Of a DNA stretch of 61,423 nt, positions 27,317 through 37,073 are shown piece by piece. The position numbers and the translations under genes were made by a program. Position 1 is the first letter of the stretch; the number at the start of each line of letters is the position of its first letter. The notes below the pieces were generated by a model. It ran no database searches. It saw only the letters and a list, made by a program, of their open reading frames with translations, and had not been told where the DNA came from. Source of the stretch: an uncultured Pelagibacteraceae bacterium (GTDB lineage Bacteria; Pseudomonadota; Alphaproteobacteria; Pelagibacterales; Pelagibacteraceae). The stretch spans positions 1 to 61,423 of the forward strand of contig CABXRX010000003.1 of the NCBI GenBank assembly GCA_902514745.1, read 5' to 3'.

Positions 27317-28870
27317 ATGTTAAATAAAAGAGCAGACAAACTAGAATTATTAAGAATTGCTGAAGCAGTTGCATTAGAAAAATCTATTGATAAAGAACTA
27401 ATTATTAGTTCAATGGAAACAGGAATTGCAAAAGCTGCTAAGTCTAAATTTGGCCAGGAAAATGAAATTAAAGTGTCAATTAATAGAGATAATGGTGATA
27501 TCGAAATCTTTAGAAAATTGATTGTTACTGAAAATCCTGAAAATTCTAATACAGAAATTAAACTTGAAGACGCTATAAATCTAAATGAAATTAACAAAGA
27601 TAAATCAGTTGGGGATGAGGTGTTACAGCCATTACCATCATTTGATTTTGGACGAATTGCAGCCCAAACTGCAAAACAAGTAATTAGTTTTAATGTTAGA
27701 GAAGCTGAAAGAGAAAGACAGTTTAATGATTTTATTGATAAAAAAGATACAATTTTAAGTGGAATTGTTAAACGATTGGAATTTGGAAATGTAATTGCCG
27801 ATCTTGGTCGTACAGAAGCAATTATTCAAAAAAATGAAATGATACCAAGAGAAAACATTAAAGCTGGTGATAGAATTAAAGCTTATTGTTATGATGTAAG
27901 AAGAGAACCAAGAGGACAGCAAATATTTTTATCAAGAGCACATCCTAAGTTTATGGAAAAGCTTTTTGTACAAGAGGTGCCAGAAATTTATGATGGATTG
28001 ATTGAAATTAAATCTTCATCAAGAGATCCAGGTAGCAGAGCAAAAATTTGTGTGAAAGCCGTTGATACATCACTTGACCCTGTTGGAGCTTGTGTAGGTA
28101 TGAGAGGATCTAGAGTTCAGGCTGTTGTGAATGAATTACAGGGTGAAAAGATTGACATTGTAAATTGGTCAGATGATCCAGCAATTTTAGTTTCAAATGC
28201 ACTCTCACCGGCAGAAGTTCAGAGAGTAAATGTTGATTTAGAAAGAAAAAAATTAGACGTAATTTTGACAGAAGAAAATTTAAGTAAAGCAATAGGGCGT
28301 AGAGGTCAAAATGTAAGACTTGCAACGAAGTTATTAAATTATGAGATTAATATAATGACTGATGCAGAAGACTCCGAAAGAAGACAATCTGAATTTAGAG
28401 AAAAAACAGAAAACTTCGTAAAAAATTTAGAACTTGATGAAACACTTGGTCAACTGCTTGTTGCCGAAGGCTTTTCATCGATAGATGATATTAAAGATAC
28501 CTCTGCTGAAAGCTTAATGAAAATTGAAGGCATAGAAGAAGAAACAGCTAAAGCTCTTATAGAACGAGCAAAAGAATTTTATCAAAGAGATCAGGAAGAT
28601 ATTTCTGATAGAATTAAGGAATTAGGTCTTCAGGATACTTTGATAAATTTAAAAGGACTTACTCCTGGAATGTTAATGACTTTAGGTGAACAGAAAATTC
28701 TTACATTAGAAGATTTTGCAGATTTGGCATCAGATGAGCTAACAGGAGGATTTGATATTGTTAAAGGTGAAAGAGTAAAAATCCAAGGTTACCTTGAAGA
28801 CTTTGCTTTATCAAAAGAAGAGGCAGATGAGCTAATTATGTCTGCGAGAAATATTGTCTACAAAGATTGA
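27317..28870 (+). CDS. nusA: Transcription termination/antitermination factor NusA
   Basis: 517 residues from ATG 27317. The open frame reaches back to 27278, but that would translate the terminator hairpin. Parts in order: N-terminal RNA-polymerase-binding domain, S1 domain (SGIVKRLEFGNVIADLG), two KH domains with GMRGSRVQAVV and AIGRRGQNVRLA, and two C-terminal helix-hairpin-helix repeats (LMKIEGIEEETAKALIERA). NusA promotes pausing and intrinsic termination. The rimP gene that usually precedes it is missing at this locus. It is followed 10 nt later by infB. Confidence 0.97.
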   Translation: MLNKRADKLELLRIAEAVALEKSIDKELIISSMETGIAKAAKSKFGQENEIKVSINRDNGDIEIFRKLIVTENPENSNTEIKLEDAINLNEINKDKSVGDEVLQPLPSFDFGRIAAQTAKQVISFNVREAERERQFNDFIDKKDTILSGIVKRLEFGNVIADLGRTEAIIQKNEMIPRENIKAGDRIKAYCYDVRREPRGQQIFLSRAHPKFMEKLFVQEVPEIYDGLIEIKSSSRDPGSRAKICVKAVDTSLDPVGACVGMRGSRVQAVVNELQGEKIDIVNWSDDPAILVSNALSPAEVQRVNVDLERKKLDVILTEENLSKAIGRRGQNVRLATKLLNYEINIMTDAEDSERRQSEFREKTENFVKNLELDETLGQLLVAEGFSSIDDIKDTSAESLMKIEGIEEETAKALIERAKEFYQRDQEDISDRIKELGLQDTLINLKGLTPGMLMTLGEQKILTLEDFADLASDELTGGFDIVKGERVKIQGYLEDFALSKEEADELIMSARNIVYKD

Positions 28871-28880
28871 GTGATGAGCT

Positions 28881-31100
28881 ATGGAAAAGAAAACAAAATT
28901 AACAATATCTGGCACAGCCAAAAAATCGTTCAAAAATATTGAGCTTGCTAAAACTCAAGGAAAAAACTCTGTAGTAATTGAAAAACAAGCAAGCAAATTT
29001 CCAAGTAGAGTTGGATCGCCCAGACCTGGGGGCTTCAAACCAAAAAATACCTCAACATTTAGTAGAGGCACTTCTTCAAAACCATCGTTTGCACCTAAAA
29101 CACCCCCAATAACAAACGATTTTGAACGAAGAAAGTTGGCAGAGCAAAGAGCCACAAAAAGACTTAAAGGAGATAATGATAATAAAGATAAAAAAACTTT
29201 AAAAGCTGGGACTAAAAAAAGGGAATTAAAATTAACAGTTTCACGAGCCTTGAGTGATGAAATTGAAACACGAGAAAGAAGTTTAGCCTCTGTTAAAAGA
29301 GCAAGACAAAAAGAAAATAAAAATTTAACTAAAGAAGAAGCTCAAGAAAGTTTAAAACCAGTTAAACGAGATGTAAATATTCCAGAAGCAATTACAGTAA
29401 GAGAGCTTGCTAATAGAATGGCTGAACAATCAAGTAACGTTATAAAGTTTTTGTTTGGAATGGGTGTTACTGTAACAATTAATCAAACATTAGCCGCTGA
29501 TACCGCTGAGTACTTAGTAAAAGAGTTTGGACATAATCCAATAAGAGAAGAAAAAGCTGAAGAAATAATACAAAAGATTAAAGCTACCAGAGTTGAAAAT
29601 TTAAAAAATAGACCACCAATTATAACTGTCATGGGTCACGTAGATCATGGTAAGACTTCAGTACTAGATGTTTTAAGAAGTGCGAATGTTGTGTCTGGAG
29701 AATTTGGAGGAATTACGCAACATATTGGAGCTTATCAAATAGAAAGCCAATCTAATAAATTAACTTTTATTGATACACCAGGTCATGCTGCATTTACGGA
29801 AATGAGAGCTAGAGGATCCAAATTAACAGATGTAGTTGTATTAGTTGTTGCTGCTGATGATGGTGTTAAACCGCAAACAATAGAGTCTATTAAGCATGCT
29901 AAAGCAGCAAATGTTCCAATCGTTGTAGCTATTAATAAGTGTGATTTACCTGAAGCAGATCCTCAAAAAATAAAAAATCAATTATTAGAACATGAGCTAA
30001 TTGCTGAAGAATTATCAGGAGATACTTTGATGGTTGAAATCTCAGCAACTACTAAAATGAATTTAGATAAATTAGTTGAAGCAATTATTTTACAAGCTGA
30101 AATATTAGATTTAAAAACTGATTTTGAGTCTAAGGCTACTGGAATTGTTTTAGAGTCTAAGATTGATGTTGGAAGAGGACCTGTTGCAACAATCATAGTA
30201 ACTACTGGAACTTTAAAAAAAGGAGATTTTTTTGTAAGTGGTTTAAAATGGGGAAAAGTTAGGGCAATAATTGATGATAAAGGAAAAAATATCAATGATG
30301 CACCTCCGTCAGCACCGGTTGAGATTTTAGGAATTAATGGTGCAGCAAAAGCTGGTGATGATTTTATTGTTGTAGATAATGAAAAAGAGGCAAAAACTTT
30401 GAGTGAAAATAGAGCTCAGGAGACTAAAGAAGCTAAAAATCCATTAACATTTGCTACACAAGACTCTGCTTTTTCAGACAATTCAGCAGAGGAATTAAAT
30501 TTAATAATTAAATCAGATGTTCATGGATCATCTGAAGCAATTAAAAATGCAGTTAGTCAGATTAAACATGATGAAGTTAAACCAAAAATAATTTTAGCAG
30601 ACATTGGCATGGTAACTGAAACAGATGTTACTTTAGCAAAAGCTTCAAATGCAGTTTTGATAGCATTTAATGTTAAACCAAGTAAGGAAGCAAAAAAATT
30701 AGCAGAAAATGAAAAAATTAAAATCTCATCATATAATATTATTTATGAAGTTTTAGATTATATAAAACAAAAAATGTCAGGATTATTATCTCCTGATATT
30801 CAAGAAACAGTTACAGGAACTGCTCAAATTTTAGAAATTTTTAAAGTCTCGGGAGCTGGAAAAGTTGCAGGGTCAAAAGTGATGGAAGGTGAAATCACTA
30901 CAACTTCAGATGTTAGAATAATTAGAGATGGAGCAATTATTTATACAGGAAAAGTTGGAACTCTATTTAGAGAAAAAAACCAGGTAAAACAGGTTAGTAA
31001 CGGTCAAGAGTGTGGAATTACAGTAAAAGATTACATGGATTTCCAAAAAAACGACACAATAGAGGCATTTAGTGTAACATCTACTGATAGAATGATTTAA
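28881..31100 (+). CDS. infB: Translation initiation factor IF-2
   Basis: 739 residues, a compact form of bacterial IF-2 (E. coli 890). The Lys/Ser-rich N-terminal region (1-160) is short. The G domain starts with G1 GHVDHGKT (252-259), then [10 protein letters not shown] and NKCD. The beta-barrel and C2 domains follow. It places initiator tRNA on the ribosome. The stop TAA shares its last A with the rbfA ATG (TAATG). The ylxR gene found between nusA and infB elsewhere is absent. Confidence 0.98.
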   Translation: MEKKTKLTISGTAKKSFKNIELAKTQGKNSVVIEKQASKFPSRVGSPRPGGFKPKNTSTFSRGTSSKPSFAPKTPPITNDFERRKLAEQRATKRLKGDNDNKDKKTLKAGTKKRELKLTVSRALSDEIETRERSLASVKRARQKENKNLTKEEAQESLKPVKRDVNIPEAITVRELANRMAEQSSNVIKFLFGMGVTVTINQTLAADTAEYLVKEFGHNPIREEKAEEIIQKIKATRVENLKNRPPIITVMGHVDHGKTSVLDVLRSANVVSGEFGGITQHIGAYQIESQSNKLTFIDTPGHAAFTEMRARGSKLTDVVVLVVAADDGVKPQTIESIKHAKAANVPIVVAINKCDLPEADPQKIKNQLLEHELIAEELSGDTLMVEISATTKMNLDKLVEAIILQAEILDLKTDFESKATGIVLESKIDVGRGPVATIIVTTGTLKKGDFFVSGLKWGKVRAIIDDKGKNINDAPPSAPVEILGINGAAKAGDDFIVVDNEKEAKTLSENRAQETKEAKNPLTFATQDSAFSDNSAEELNLIIKSDVHGSSEAIKNAVSQIKHDEVKPKIILADIGMVTETDVTLAKASNAVLIAFNVKPSKEAKKLAENEKIKISSYNIIYEVLDYIKQKMSGLLSPDIQETVTGTAQILEIFKVSGAGKVAGSKVMEGEITTTSDVRIIRDGAIIYTGKVGTLFREKNQVKQVSNGQECGITVKDYMDFQKNDTIEAFSVTSTDRMI

Positions 31101-31467
31101 TGAGCGATAGAATTGGAAAGCCAATATCACAAAGGCAGCTAAGGGTTGGAGAAATGATCAAGCAGTCTTTAAGCATGATTTTTATAAAAAATGAGGCTAA
31201 GGTCCGAATTTAGAAACTAATACTATAACAGTTACTGAGGTAAGAATGAGCCAAGACTTGAAAATTGCTAAAGCATATGTGCTTCCGTTAGGTGGTAAAA
31301 ATGCAGAGGAAGCTATTGAAGTTTTAAAAAAATACTCATTTTTAATTAGAAAAATTTTATCACAAAAAGTGGTTATGAAATTTTTACCAAAATTACTCTT
31401 TAGAAAAGACGAGTCTTTTGAGTATGCGGAAAAAATAGAAAACTTAATAAAACAAACAAATAAATAG
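31100..31467 (+). pseudogene. rbfA: Ribosome-binding factor A with a frameshift
   Basis: The frame starting at ATG 31100 reads [19 protein letters not shown] and on to residue 37, then stops at TAG 31211-31213. The remainder of RbfA continues in the -1 frame: NLETNTITVTEVRMSQDLK from 31207, then a family-like C-terminal half ending at 31467. RbfA normally has a segment ...TVTxVxMSxDL in one frame with the N-terminal helix. Reading the two parts as one needs one extra base near 31202-31206 (GTCCG, plausibly GTCCCG originally). RbfA helps late 30S assembly and matures the 5' end of 16S rRNA. No slippery heptamer is visible, so an indel (real or a sequencing/assembly error) is more likely than programmed frameshifting. 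The joined product would be about 122 residues. Confidence 0.85.
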
Positions 31468-31479
31468 GAAAAAAGAGGC

Positions 31480-31728
31480 ATGAACAAAAAGGCACAAGAA
31501 TTAGCAACGCACGAAAAAGATACAGGATCTTCAGAGGTCCAGATAGCTTTGCTAACAGAGAAGATTGAAACTCTCTCTACACATATTAAGCAATTCAAAA
31601 AAGATAAACATTCATCTGTCGGGTTGTTGAGAGCGGTAAATAGAAGAAAGAAATTGTTAGAATACCTAAAGAATACAAAAATGGATTCTTACAAAAATGT
31701 ACTGTCGAAATTGGGATTAAGAAAATAA
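31480..31728 (+). CDS. rpsO: 30S ribosomal protein S15
   Basis: 82 residues (E. coli 89). The core TGSSEVQIALLTEKI, LSTHIKQFKKDKHSSVGLLRAVNRRKKLLEYLK and the final SKLGLRK are diagnostic of S15. It binds the 16S rRNA central domain. A GAGG Shine-Dalgarno precedes the ATG. The usual truB between rbfA and rpsO is absent. Downstream is pnp after a purine-rich repetitive spacer, the classical rpsO-pnp pairing. Confidence 0.98.
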   Translation: MNKKAQELATHEKDTGSSEVQIALLTEKIETLSTHIKQFKKDKHSSVGLLRAVNRRKKLLEYLKNTKMDSYKNVLSKLGLRK

Positions 31729-31785
31729 AGATCAAGATAGATAGAACGGAATGGAACGAAACGAACGAAACGAAATGGAAATTAA
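31729..31785 (+). repeat. Purine-rich GAACG/GAAACG-type repeats in the rpsO-pnp spacer
   Basis: The 57-nt spacer is almost free of pyrimidines after the first 15 nt and contains a run of short near-repeats: GGAACGAAACGA then ACGAAACGAAATGG, with flanking GAACGGAATG. It precedes the pnp start. In other bacteria the pnp leader is cut by RNase III and PNPase for autoregulation; here a stable hairpin is not obvious, and the tract may instead be a single-stranded binding site. Confidence 0.7.
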
Positions 31786-33858
31786 ATGTTTAAAGTATAC
31801 AAGAAGGAAATAGAAGTAGCAGGAAAGAAAATAAGTTTAGAAACAGGTAAAGTAGCAAGACAGGCAGACGGAGCAATTATCGCTTCATGTGGTGAAACAG
31901 TTATTTTAGCAACAGTAGTAGGAGCAAAGAAAATAAATCCAGATATGGATTATTTTCCATTATCGGTTAACTACCAAGAAAAATACTATGCAGGTGGAAA
32001 AATCCCTGGTGGATATTTTAAAAGAGAAGCAAGACCAACTGAAAGCGAAACATTAATTTCAAGATTAATTGATAGACCAATCAGACCTCTGTTTCCAGAT
32101 GCATTTAAAAATGAAGTGCAGTTGCTACCAACAGTAATCTCATATGACAAAGAAAACCAACCTGATATTTTAGCAATAACTGCTTCTTCAGCAGCGTTAG
32201 CTATCTCAGGAATGCCTTTTATGGGTCCTGTTGGAGCATCTAGAGTAGGTTTTATTGATGGTAAATACATTTTAAACCCATCAAAAGCAGAATTAGAAAA
32301 TTCAAGTTTAGATTTAGTTGTTGCTGGTACTAAAGATGCCGTGCTTATGGTTGAGTCTGAAGCAAATGGTTTAACAGAAGAAGAAATGTTAAACGCAGTT
32401 AAGTTTGGACACGAAGGTTTTGTGCCAGTAATCGAAATGATAGAAGAGCTTGCAAAAGAATGCAGAAAACCTGAGTGGATTGTTGAGAAAAAAGATTTAT
32501 CTGAAGTTCAACAAAAACTTGAGGAAACTTTTACAGCAGATTTAACAAAGGCTTTTGCTACAAGAGATAAGCAAGATAGATCAAATCAGATTTCAGAAAT
32601 TACGGATAAAGCCAAAAAGCTTTTTGAGGAAAATGAAAATTATTCTGATCTTGATGTTAACTCAGAGCTTAAAAACTTAGAGAAGAAAATTGTAAGAACC
32701 GACATTCTTAAAAACAAAAACAGAATTGACGGTAGAGGATTATCTGATGTAAGACCTATCGAATGTGAAGTAGGTGTTTTACCAAGAACTCATGGTTCTG
32801 CTTTATTTACTAGAGGAGAAACACAAGCGATTGTGGTTGCTACCTTAGGTACATCTGATGATGAGCAAAGAATTGAAAGTTTAGACGGTCTTCAAAGAGA
32901 ACGATTTATGCTTCACTACAATTTTCCTCCTTTTTCAGTGGGTGAAACTGGAAGAATTGGAACTGGAAGACGTGAAATTGGTCATGGTAAACTAGCATGG
33001 AGAGCAATTAACTCTTCACTACCTTCAAAAGAGGCGTTTCCATACACTTTTAGAATAGTATCAGAGATTACAGAATCTAACGGTTCTTCTTCAATGGCTA
33101 CTGTTTGTGGAACATCTCTAGCATTAATGGATGCTGGTGTTCCAATTAAAGAACCAGTTGCCGGTATTGCAATGGGATTAATTAAAGAAGGTGATGATTT
33201 TAGTGTCCTATCAGACATTTTAGGTGATGAAGATCACTTAGGAGACATGGACTTTAAAGTAGCTGGAACTAAAGATGGAATAACTTCTCTTCAAATGGAT
33301 ATTAAAATTACAGGTATAACATTTGAAATCATGGAGCAGGCATTAACTCAAGCTAAAGATGGAAGAGTTCATATCCTAGGTGAAATGAATAAAGCATTAT
33401 CAGCTTCAAGAGAAGATGTTGGAAAACATACTCCAAAAATGGAACAAGTAACTGTTGATAAAAAAGACATTGCTGCTGTAATTGGAAAAGGTGGAGCAAC
33501 GATTAGAGAGATCGTTGAAAAATCAGGTGCTAAAGTTGATGTAAATGACGAAGGTGTAGTAACAGTTGCTGCTCCAGATGAAGAGTCTAGAAACATCGCG
33601 ATGCAAATGATTAAAGATATCACCGCAAAAGCTGAATTAAATAAAATTTATTCTGGCAAAGTAATGAAGATTATGGAATTTGGTGCATTTGTTAATTTCC
33701 TAGGAAAGCAAGATGGACTTGTTCATATTTCAGAATTAGCAGATAAAAGAGTTGCTAAAGTTACTGACGTTGTAAAAGAGGGTGACGAAGTAAAAGTAAA
33801 AGTAATTGGTTTTGATAGAGGTAAAGTTAAACTCTCTATAAAACAAGCTGCTGAATAG
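31786..33858 (+). CDS. pnp: Polyribonucleotide nucleotidyltransferase (PNPase)
   Basis: 690 residues with two RNase-PH-like cores (first about 10-220, second about 320-550), the all-alpha linker between them, a KH domain ([15 protein letters not shown], near 561-577) and an S1 domain ([19 protein letters not shown], near 618-640). It degrades RNA 3' to 5' phosphorolytically. It is the last gene of the nusA-infB-rbfA-rpsO-pnp run, followed by a terminator at 33879. Confidence 0.99.
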   Translation: MFKVYKKEIEVAGKKISLETGKVARQADGAIIASCGETVILATVVGAKKINPDMDYFPLSVNYQEKYYAGGKIPGGYFKREARPTESETLISRLIDRPIRPLFPDAFKNEVQLLPTVISYDKENQPDILAITASSAALAISGMPFMGPVGASRVGFIDGKYILNPSKAELENSSLDLVVAGTKDAVLMVESEANGLTEEEMLNAVKFGHEGFVPVIEMIEELAKECRKPEWIVEKKDLSEVQQKLEETFTADLTKAFATRDKQDRSNQISEITDKAKKLFEENENYSDLDVNSELKNLEKKIVRTDILKNKNRIDGRGLSDVRPIECEVGVLPRTHGSALFTRGETQAIVVATLGTSDDEQRIESLDGLQRERFMLHYNFPPFSVGETGRIGTGRREIGHGKLAWRAINSSLPSKEAFPYTFRIVSEITESNGSSSMATVCGTSLALMDAGVPIKEPVAGIAMGLIKEGDDFSVLSDILGDEDHLGDMDFKVAGTKDGITSLQMDIKITGITFEIMEQALTQAKDGRVHILGEMNKALSASREDVGKHTPKMEQVTVDKKDIAAVIGKGGATIREIVEKSGAKVDVNDEGVVTVAAPDEESRNIAMQMIKDITAKAELNKIYSGKVMKIMEFGAFVNFLGKQDGLVHISELADKRVAKVTDVVKEGDEVKVKVIGFDRGKVKLSIKQAAE

Positions 33859-33878
33859 AACTACAAATTAAAATTCTT

Positions 33879-33911
33879 AACCCCTGGAAAGGAATTTCTA
33901 GGGGTTTTTTT
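33879..33911 (+). terminator. Rho-independent terminator after pnp
   Basis: A 12-bp stem, AACCCCTGGAAA with TTTCTAGGGGTT (one G-U pair), around a GGAA loop (GNRA-type), followed by a T-run to 33911. It resembles the terminator at 34221. Confidence 0.93.
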
Positions 33912-34007
33912 AATCTAAAAATTGATCACAAGAATGTCTCATGTGACAATCAATGAACTAATAAATACTGATTAAATATCTATTTACAGACCTACGAAAG
34001 GATAAAT

Positions 34008-34214
34008 ATGAAAAATATAATTTTATCAATGGTATTTGTAATATTTGCAAGTTCAGCTTTTGCTGGTTCTTGTCCTATGATGGCAAAAAATATTGATGCA
34101 AAGATCGAAGAAGCACAAAAATTACGTGATGCAGGTATGAAAGCACATGAGTCTGGAGATCACGCAAAATCAGAAGAATTACTAAATCAAGCACTAGCGC
34201 TTTTTAATAGTTAA
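34008..34214 (+). CDS. Small periplasmic protein of unknown function
   Basis: 68 residues. Residues 1-19 are a signal peptide (two basic residues absent except Lys2, hydrophobic core, AFA cleavage site), leaving a mature chain of about 49 residues with one Cys shortly after the cleavage site and an alpha-helical, charged body. The segment LRDAGMKAHESGDHAKSEEL resembles one TPR helix pair (Ala/Gly/Ala spacing). The gene has a good AAAGGA ribosome-binding site, its own terminator, and an upstream dyad at 33921-33954, so it looks like a solitary well-expressed gene. I do not recognise a named family; metal or redox binding by the lone Cys would be a guess. Confidence 0.75.
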   Translation: MKNIILSMVFVIFASSAFAGSCPMMAKNIDAKIEEAQKLRDAGMKAHESGDHAKSEELLNQALALFNS

Positions 34215-34220
34215 CTATTT

Positions 34221-34254
34221 AAACCCCTGGAATTCAATTTCTGGGGGTTTTTTT
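34221..34254 (+). terminator. Rho-independent terminator after the small periplasmic gene
   Basis: AAACCCCTGGAA pairs with TTTCTGGGGGTTT (two G-U pairs) and is followed by seven T. It ends next to the stop of the convergent DUF1737 gene and closely resembles the pnp terminator at 33879. Confidence 0.9.
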
Positions 34255-34260
34255 ATATTT

Positions 34261-34467
34261 CTAAATTAAGGATAAATTAGCTTTTTTTGAATATTTTTTC
34301 TTTGGAGAATTTTTAATAACAGCTTGACCGCATCGCATCACACCTCTTTTTTTGTCAAAAGTCATCTTAGGTTCACCGTATAATTTCCATCCATTTGATA
34401 AAGCTTCTGTAACACGATGACAAAATTTTGAAGTGTCATCATCTGTAATAAATCTATAACCCTTCAT
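34261..34467 (-). CDS. DUF1737 domain protein
   Basis: 68 residues. YRFITDDDTSKFCHRVTEAL, GWKLYGEPKMTF and RCGQAVIK match the DUF1737 pattern seen in alphaproteobacteria (tyrosine-rich start, FCHRVTEAL, GWxLYGxPxxTF). Function unknown. It follows fabI by 12 nt in the same direction and so is probably in the fabA-fabB-fabI transcript. The last residues are Lys/Ser rich and not conserved. Confidence 0.8.
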   Translation of the reverse strand: MKGYRFITDDDTSKFCHRVTEALSNGWKLYGEPKMTFDKKRGVMRCGQAVIKNSPKKKYSKKANLSLI

Positions 34468-34479
34468 ATAATTACTATA

Positions 34480-35265
34480 TTAAGACATATTTTTGGGATC
34501 TGGCATCCCAACTTTGTTATATCCAGCATCTACGTAGTGAATTTCACCCGTAACACCATTTGCAAGGTCACTTAGTAGATATAATGCTGAATTTCCTACA
34601 TCATGAATATCTACGTTTCTTTTTAATAAAGAATGGTCTTCATTCCATTTGTATAGGAATTTTGCATCTCCAATAGCAGACGCTGCTAATGTTTTAATAG
34701 GTCCTGCACTTATAGCATTTACTCTCATGCCCCTAGCACCTAAATCTCTTGCAAGATACTTAACACTACACTCTAAAGCAGCTTTACAGACACCCATTAC
34801 ATTATAATTTGGAATAGCTTTGTTAGCTTCGTAGCTTAAAGTAATTAAACTTCCACCTTCTTTCATTACTCTTGAAGCTTCTTTTGCAACCTCTGTAAAT
34901 GAAAAGCATGATATCAACATACTTCTTAAAAAGTTTTCTCTAGTTGTATCAAGATACTCACCAGATAATTCTGATTTATCTGAAAATGCAATTGCATGAA
35001 CTACAAAATCTATTTCACCCCATTGTGTTTTAACATCTTCAAATAATTTTATTACATCTTCTTTTTTTTCAACATTACAACTAAATGTAGTTTTTGAATT
35101 TAACTTTTCGGCTAAAGGAACAACTCTTTTCTTTAATGCATCACCTAAATAAGTGAAGGCAAGTTCGGCTCCAGCTTCTGAAAGTTTTTGTGAAATACCC
35201 CAGGCAATAGATCTTTCATTTGCAACACCCATGATTAATCCTTTTTTACCTTTCATTAAACTCAT
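34480..35265 (-). CDS. fabI: Enoyl-ACP reductase (NADH), FabI
   Basis: 261 residues of the short-chain dehydrogenase fold: KKGLIMGVANERSIAWGI (NADH loop), SYEANKAIPNYNVMGVCKAALE containing the catalytic Tyr and Lys (YxxxxxxK), and GPIKTLAASAI. It reduces enoyl-ACP in each elongation cycle. The ATG at 35265 gives an MSLMKGKK start; a second Met four residues in is an alternative. fabB ends 3 nt upstream. Confidence 0.97.
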   Translation of the reverse strand: MSLMKGKKGLIMGVANERSIAWGISQKLSEAGAELAFTYLGDALKKRVVPLAEKLNSKTTFSCNVEKKEDVIKLFEDVKTQWGEIDFVVHAIAFSDKSELSGEYLDTTRENFLRSMLISCFSFTEVAKEASRVMKEGGSLITLSYEANKAIPNYNVMGVCKAALECSVKYLARDLGARGMRVNAISAGPIKTLAASAIGDAKFLYKWNEDHSLLKRNVDIHDVGNSALYLLSDLANGVTGEIHYVDAGYNKVGMPDPKNMS

Positions 35266-35268
35266 AAA

Positions 35269-36480
35269 TTACACCTTTTCAAAAATTAAAGCTGCGTTTG
35301 TCCCACCAAAGCCAAAACTATTCGACATCACTGTATTTAAAGTTGCCCCAGTTTCAGTTTTTGAAACTATAGGAAATTTTTTAGCCTCTTCATCCATCTC
35401 ACTTATGTTTGCAGAGCCAGCTATAAAGTTATTCTTCATCATTATTAAACAGTAAATTGCTTCATGAACTGAAGCTGCGCCAAGAGGATGCCCTGATAAA
35501 GATTTTGTCGAACTAATCTTTGGTATATTGTCTCCAAAAGTATTTTTAACTGCATTTAACTCTGTGATATCTCCAACTGGAGTAGAAGTTCCATGCGTAT
35601 TGATATAATCAATTTTATTTTTAGCTGTAGACATTGCCATTTGCATACATCTTATAGCTCCTTCTCCAGAAGGTGCTACCATATCGTATCCATCTGAAGT
35701 TGCTCCATAACCAGTTAATTCTGCATATATTTTAGCACCTCTAGCTTTAGCATGTTCGTATTCCTCAAGAACTAATACTCCACCGCCACCGGCGATTACA
35801 AAACCATCTCTATTTTTATCATATGCTCTCGAAGCTGATTCTGGAGTATCATTGTACTTTGACGACAAAGCAGTCATCGCATCAAACATTGCGGTCATAG
35901 CCCAGTGAATTTCTTCACTACCACCAGCAAATACAATATCTTGCTTGCCCATTTGAATTAACTCCATAGAATTTCCAATACAATGTCCACTAGTTGCACA
36001 GGCAGAACTCATTGTGTAGTTTGTGCCTTTGATTTTGAAAGGTACAGCAAGAGTAGCTGAGGCCGTACTAGCCATTGTTCTTGGAACAATAAACGGTCCC
36101 ATTAATTTTGGAGTTTTAGCTCTAGTTTTATCAGCTGCTAAAATTACATTTTCAATTGAAGGCCCTCCAGAACCCATAACTATTCCAGTTTTAAAATTGC
36201 TAACTTCATTTTCTTCAAGTCCAGAATCGGCAATTGCTTCTTTCATTGCTATATAGTTATAAGCTGAACCCGAACCCATAAATCTAATTGTTTTTCTATC
36301 AATATGATCTTCAAGTTTTATATTTGGTTTTCCATGTATATGACTTTTAAGATTATGTTCTTTATATTCTTCACTAAATGAAATTCCTGATTTTGAATTT
36401 AGTAATGATTGATGAACTTCTTCTTGATTGTTTCCTAAACAAGATACAATTCCTAGACCTGTGATAACTACTCTTCTCAT
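35269..36480 (-). CDS. fabB: Beta-ketoacyl-ACP synthase I
   Basis: 403 residues, thiolase fold. The nucleophilic Cys lies in [13 protein letters not shown]; the two catalytic His are in [11 protein letters not shown] and [13 protein letters not shown]. FabB extends acyl chains and, with FabA, is needed for unsaturated fatty acids. The start codon overlaps the fabA stop by one base. Confidence 0.97.
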   Translation of the reverse strand: MRRVVITGLGIVSCLGNNQEEVHQSLLNSKSGISFSEEYKEHNLKSHIHGKPNIKLEDHIDRKTIRFMGSGSAYNYIAMKEAIADSGLEENEVSNFKTGIVMGSGGPSIENVILAADKTRAKTPKLMGPFIVPRTMASTASATLAVPFKIKGTNYTMSSACATSGHCIGNSMELIQMGKQDIVFAGGSEEIHWAMTAMFDAMTALSSKYNDTPESASRAYDKNRDGFVIAGGGGVLVLEEYEHAKARGAKIYAELTGYGATSDGYDMVAPSGEGAIRCMQMAMSTAKNKIDYINTHGTSTPVGDITELNAVKNTFGDNIPKISSTKSLSGHPLGAASVHEAIYCLIMMKNNFIAGSANISEMDEEAKKFPIVSKTETGATLNTVMSNSFGFGGTNAALIFEKV

Positions 36481-36980
36481 TATTTAAACAATCCCACTTT
36501 TAAACTTTCTGCTGAATATATTTTTTTATCATCAGCCAGAACCACTCCATTTGCAAGACCAACTGTTGTGCCACCTGGAGACATAATTTTTTTCATATCA
36601 ATTTCATATTTGACACTTTTAACATTTTGTAAAACTTCACCTGTAAATTTTACTGCACCAACACCAAGAGCTCTACCTTTTCCTGGATTACCAAGCCACC
36701 CCAAATAAAAACCAACTAGTTGCCACATTGCATCTAGACCTAAACAGCCAGGCATAACTGGATCTCCTTTAAAGTGACAGTCAAAAAACCATAGATCATC
36801 TTTAATGTCTAATTCAGCCTTTAAAGAACCTTTATTAAAAGTCCCATTATTATCGTTGATTTCAGTAATTCTATCAAACATAAGCATCGGAGGAAGAGGT
36901 AATTTGGCATTTCCTGGGCCAAAAAGCTCACCATTTCCACATGTTATAAGATCATCGTAAGTAAATGAATTTTTTTTCAT
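36480..36980 (-). CDS. fabA: 3-hydroxydecanoyl-ACP dehydratase/isomerase
   Basis: 166 residues of the hot-dog fold. The active-site His69 is in [13 protein letters not shown] and Asp83 in [11 protein letters not shown], one residue off the E. coli numbering (70 and 84). It dehydrates 3-hydroxyacyl-ACP and isomerises trans-2 to cis-3 decenoyl-ACP, the branch to unsaturated fatty acids. It heads the fabA-fabB-fabI-DUF1737 run and is divergent from irr; the shared 93-nt spacer holds the Irr-like box at 37052. Confidence 0.97.
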   Translation of the reverse strand: MKKNSFTYDDLITCGNGELFGPGNAKLPLPPMLMFDRITEINDNNGTFNKGSLKAELDIKDDLWFFDCHFKGDPVMPGCLGLDAMWQLVGFYLGWLGNPGKGRALGVGAVKFTGEVLQNVKSVKYEIDMKKIMSPGGTTVGLANGVVLADDKKIYSAESLKVGLFK

Positions 36981-37051
36981 AAAATTTGAATTCCCTTAAT
37001 ACTTGATTTAATGATAATATAATATAATAAAACACTATAATTTATTCTTAG

Positions 37052-37068
37052 TTTAGAATTATTATAAA
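37052..37068 (+). promoter_or_regulatory. Irr-like operator (ICE-type box) just upstream of irr
   Basis: TTTAGAA-TTA-TTATAAA, against the described alphaproteobacterial iron-control element TTTAGAANNNTTCTAAA: one mismatch in the right half. It lies 5 nt before the irr start codon. The reverse complement of this box is 15/17 identical to the box at 37532 before the rubrerythrin gene. Confidence 0.6.
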
Positions 37069-37073
37069 CAATT

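Noticed and set aside
31199-31213. Programmed -1 frameshift in rbfA
   Set aside because: The sequence at the junction (AAGGTCCGAATTT) is not an X XXY YYZ heptamer and no stimulating structure is evident; a simple one-base loss fits better.
31197-31598. Minus-strand open frame opposite rbfA and rpsO
   Set aside because: Composition is that of an antisense shadow; the plus strand has recognisable ribosomal genes here.
37052-37068. Irr-like box as promoter for fabA
   Set aside because: It lies 72 nt from the fabA start but directly before irr; joint control is possible but not shown.
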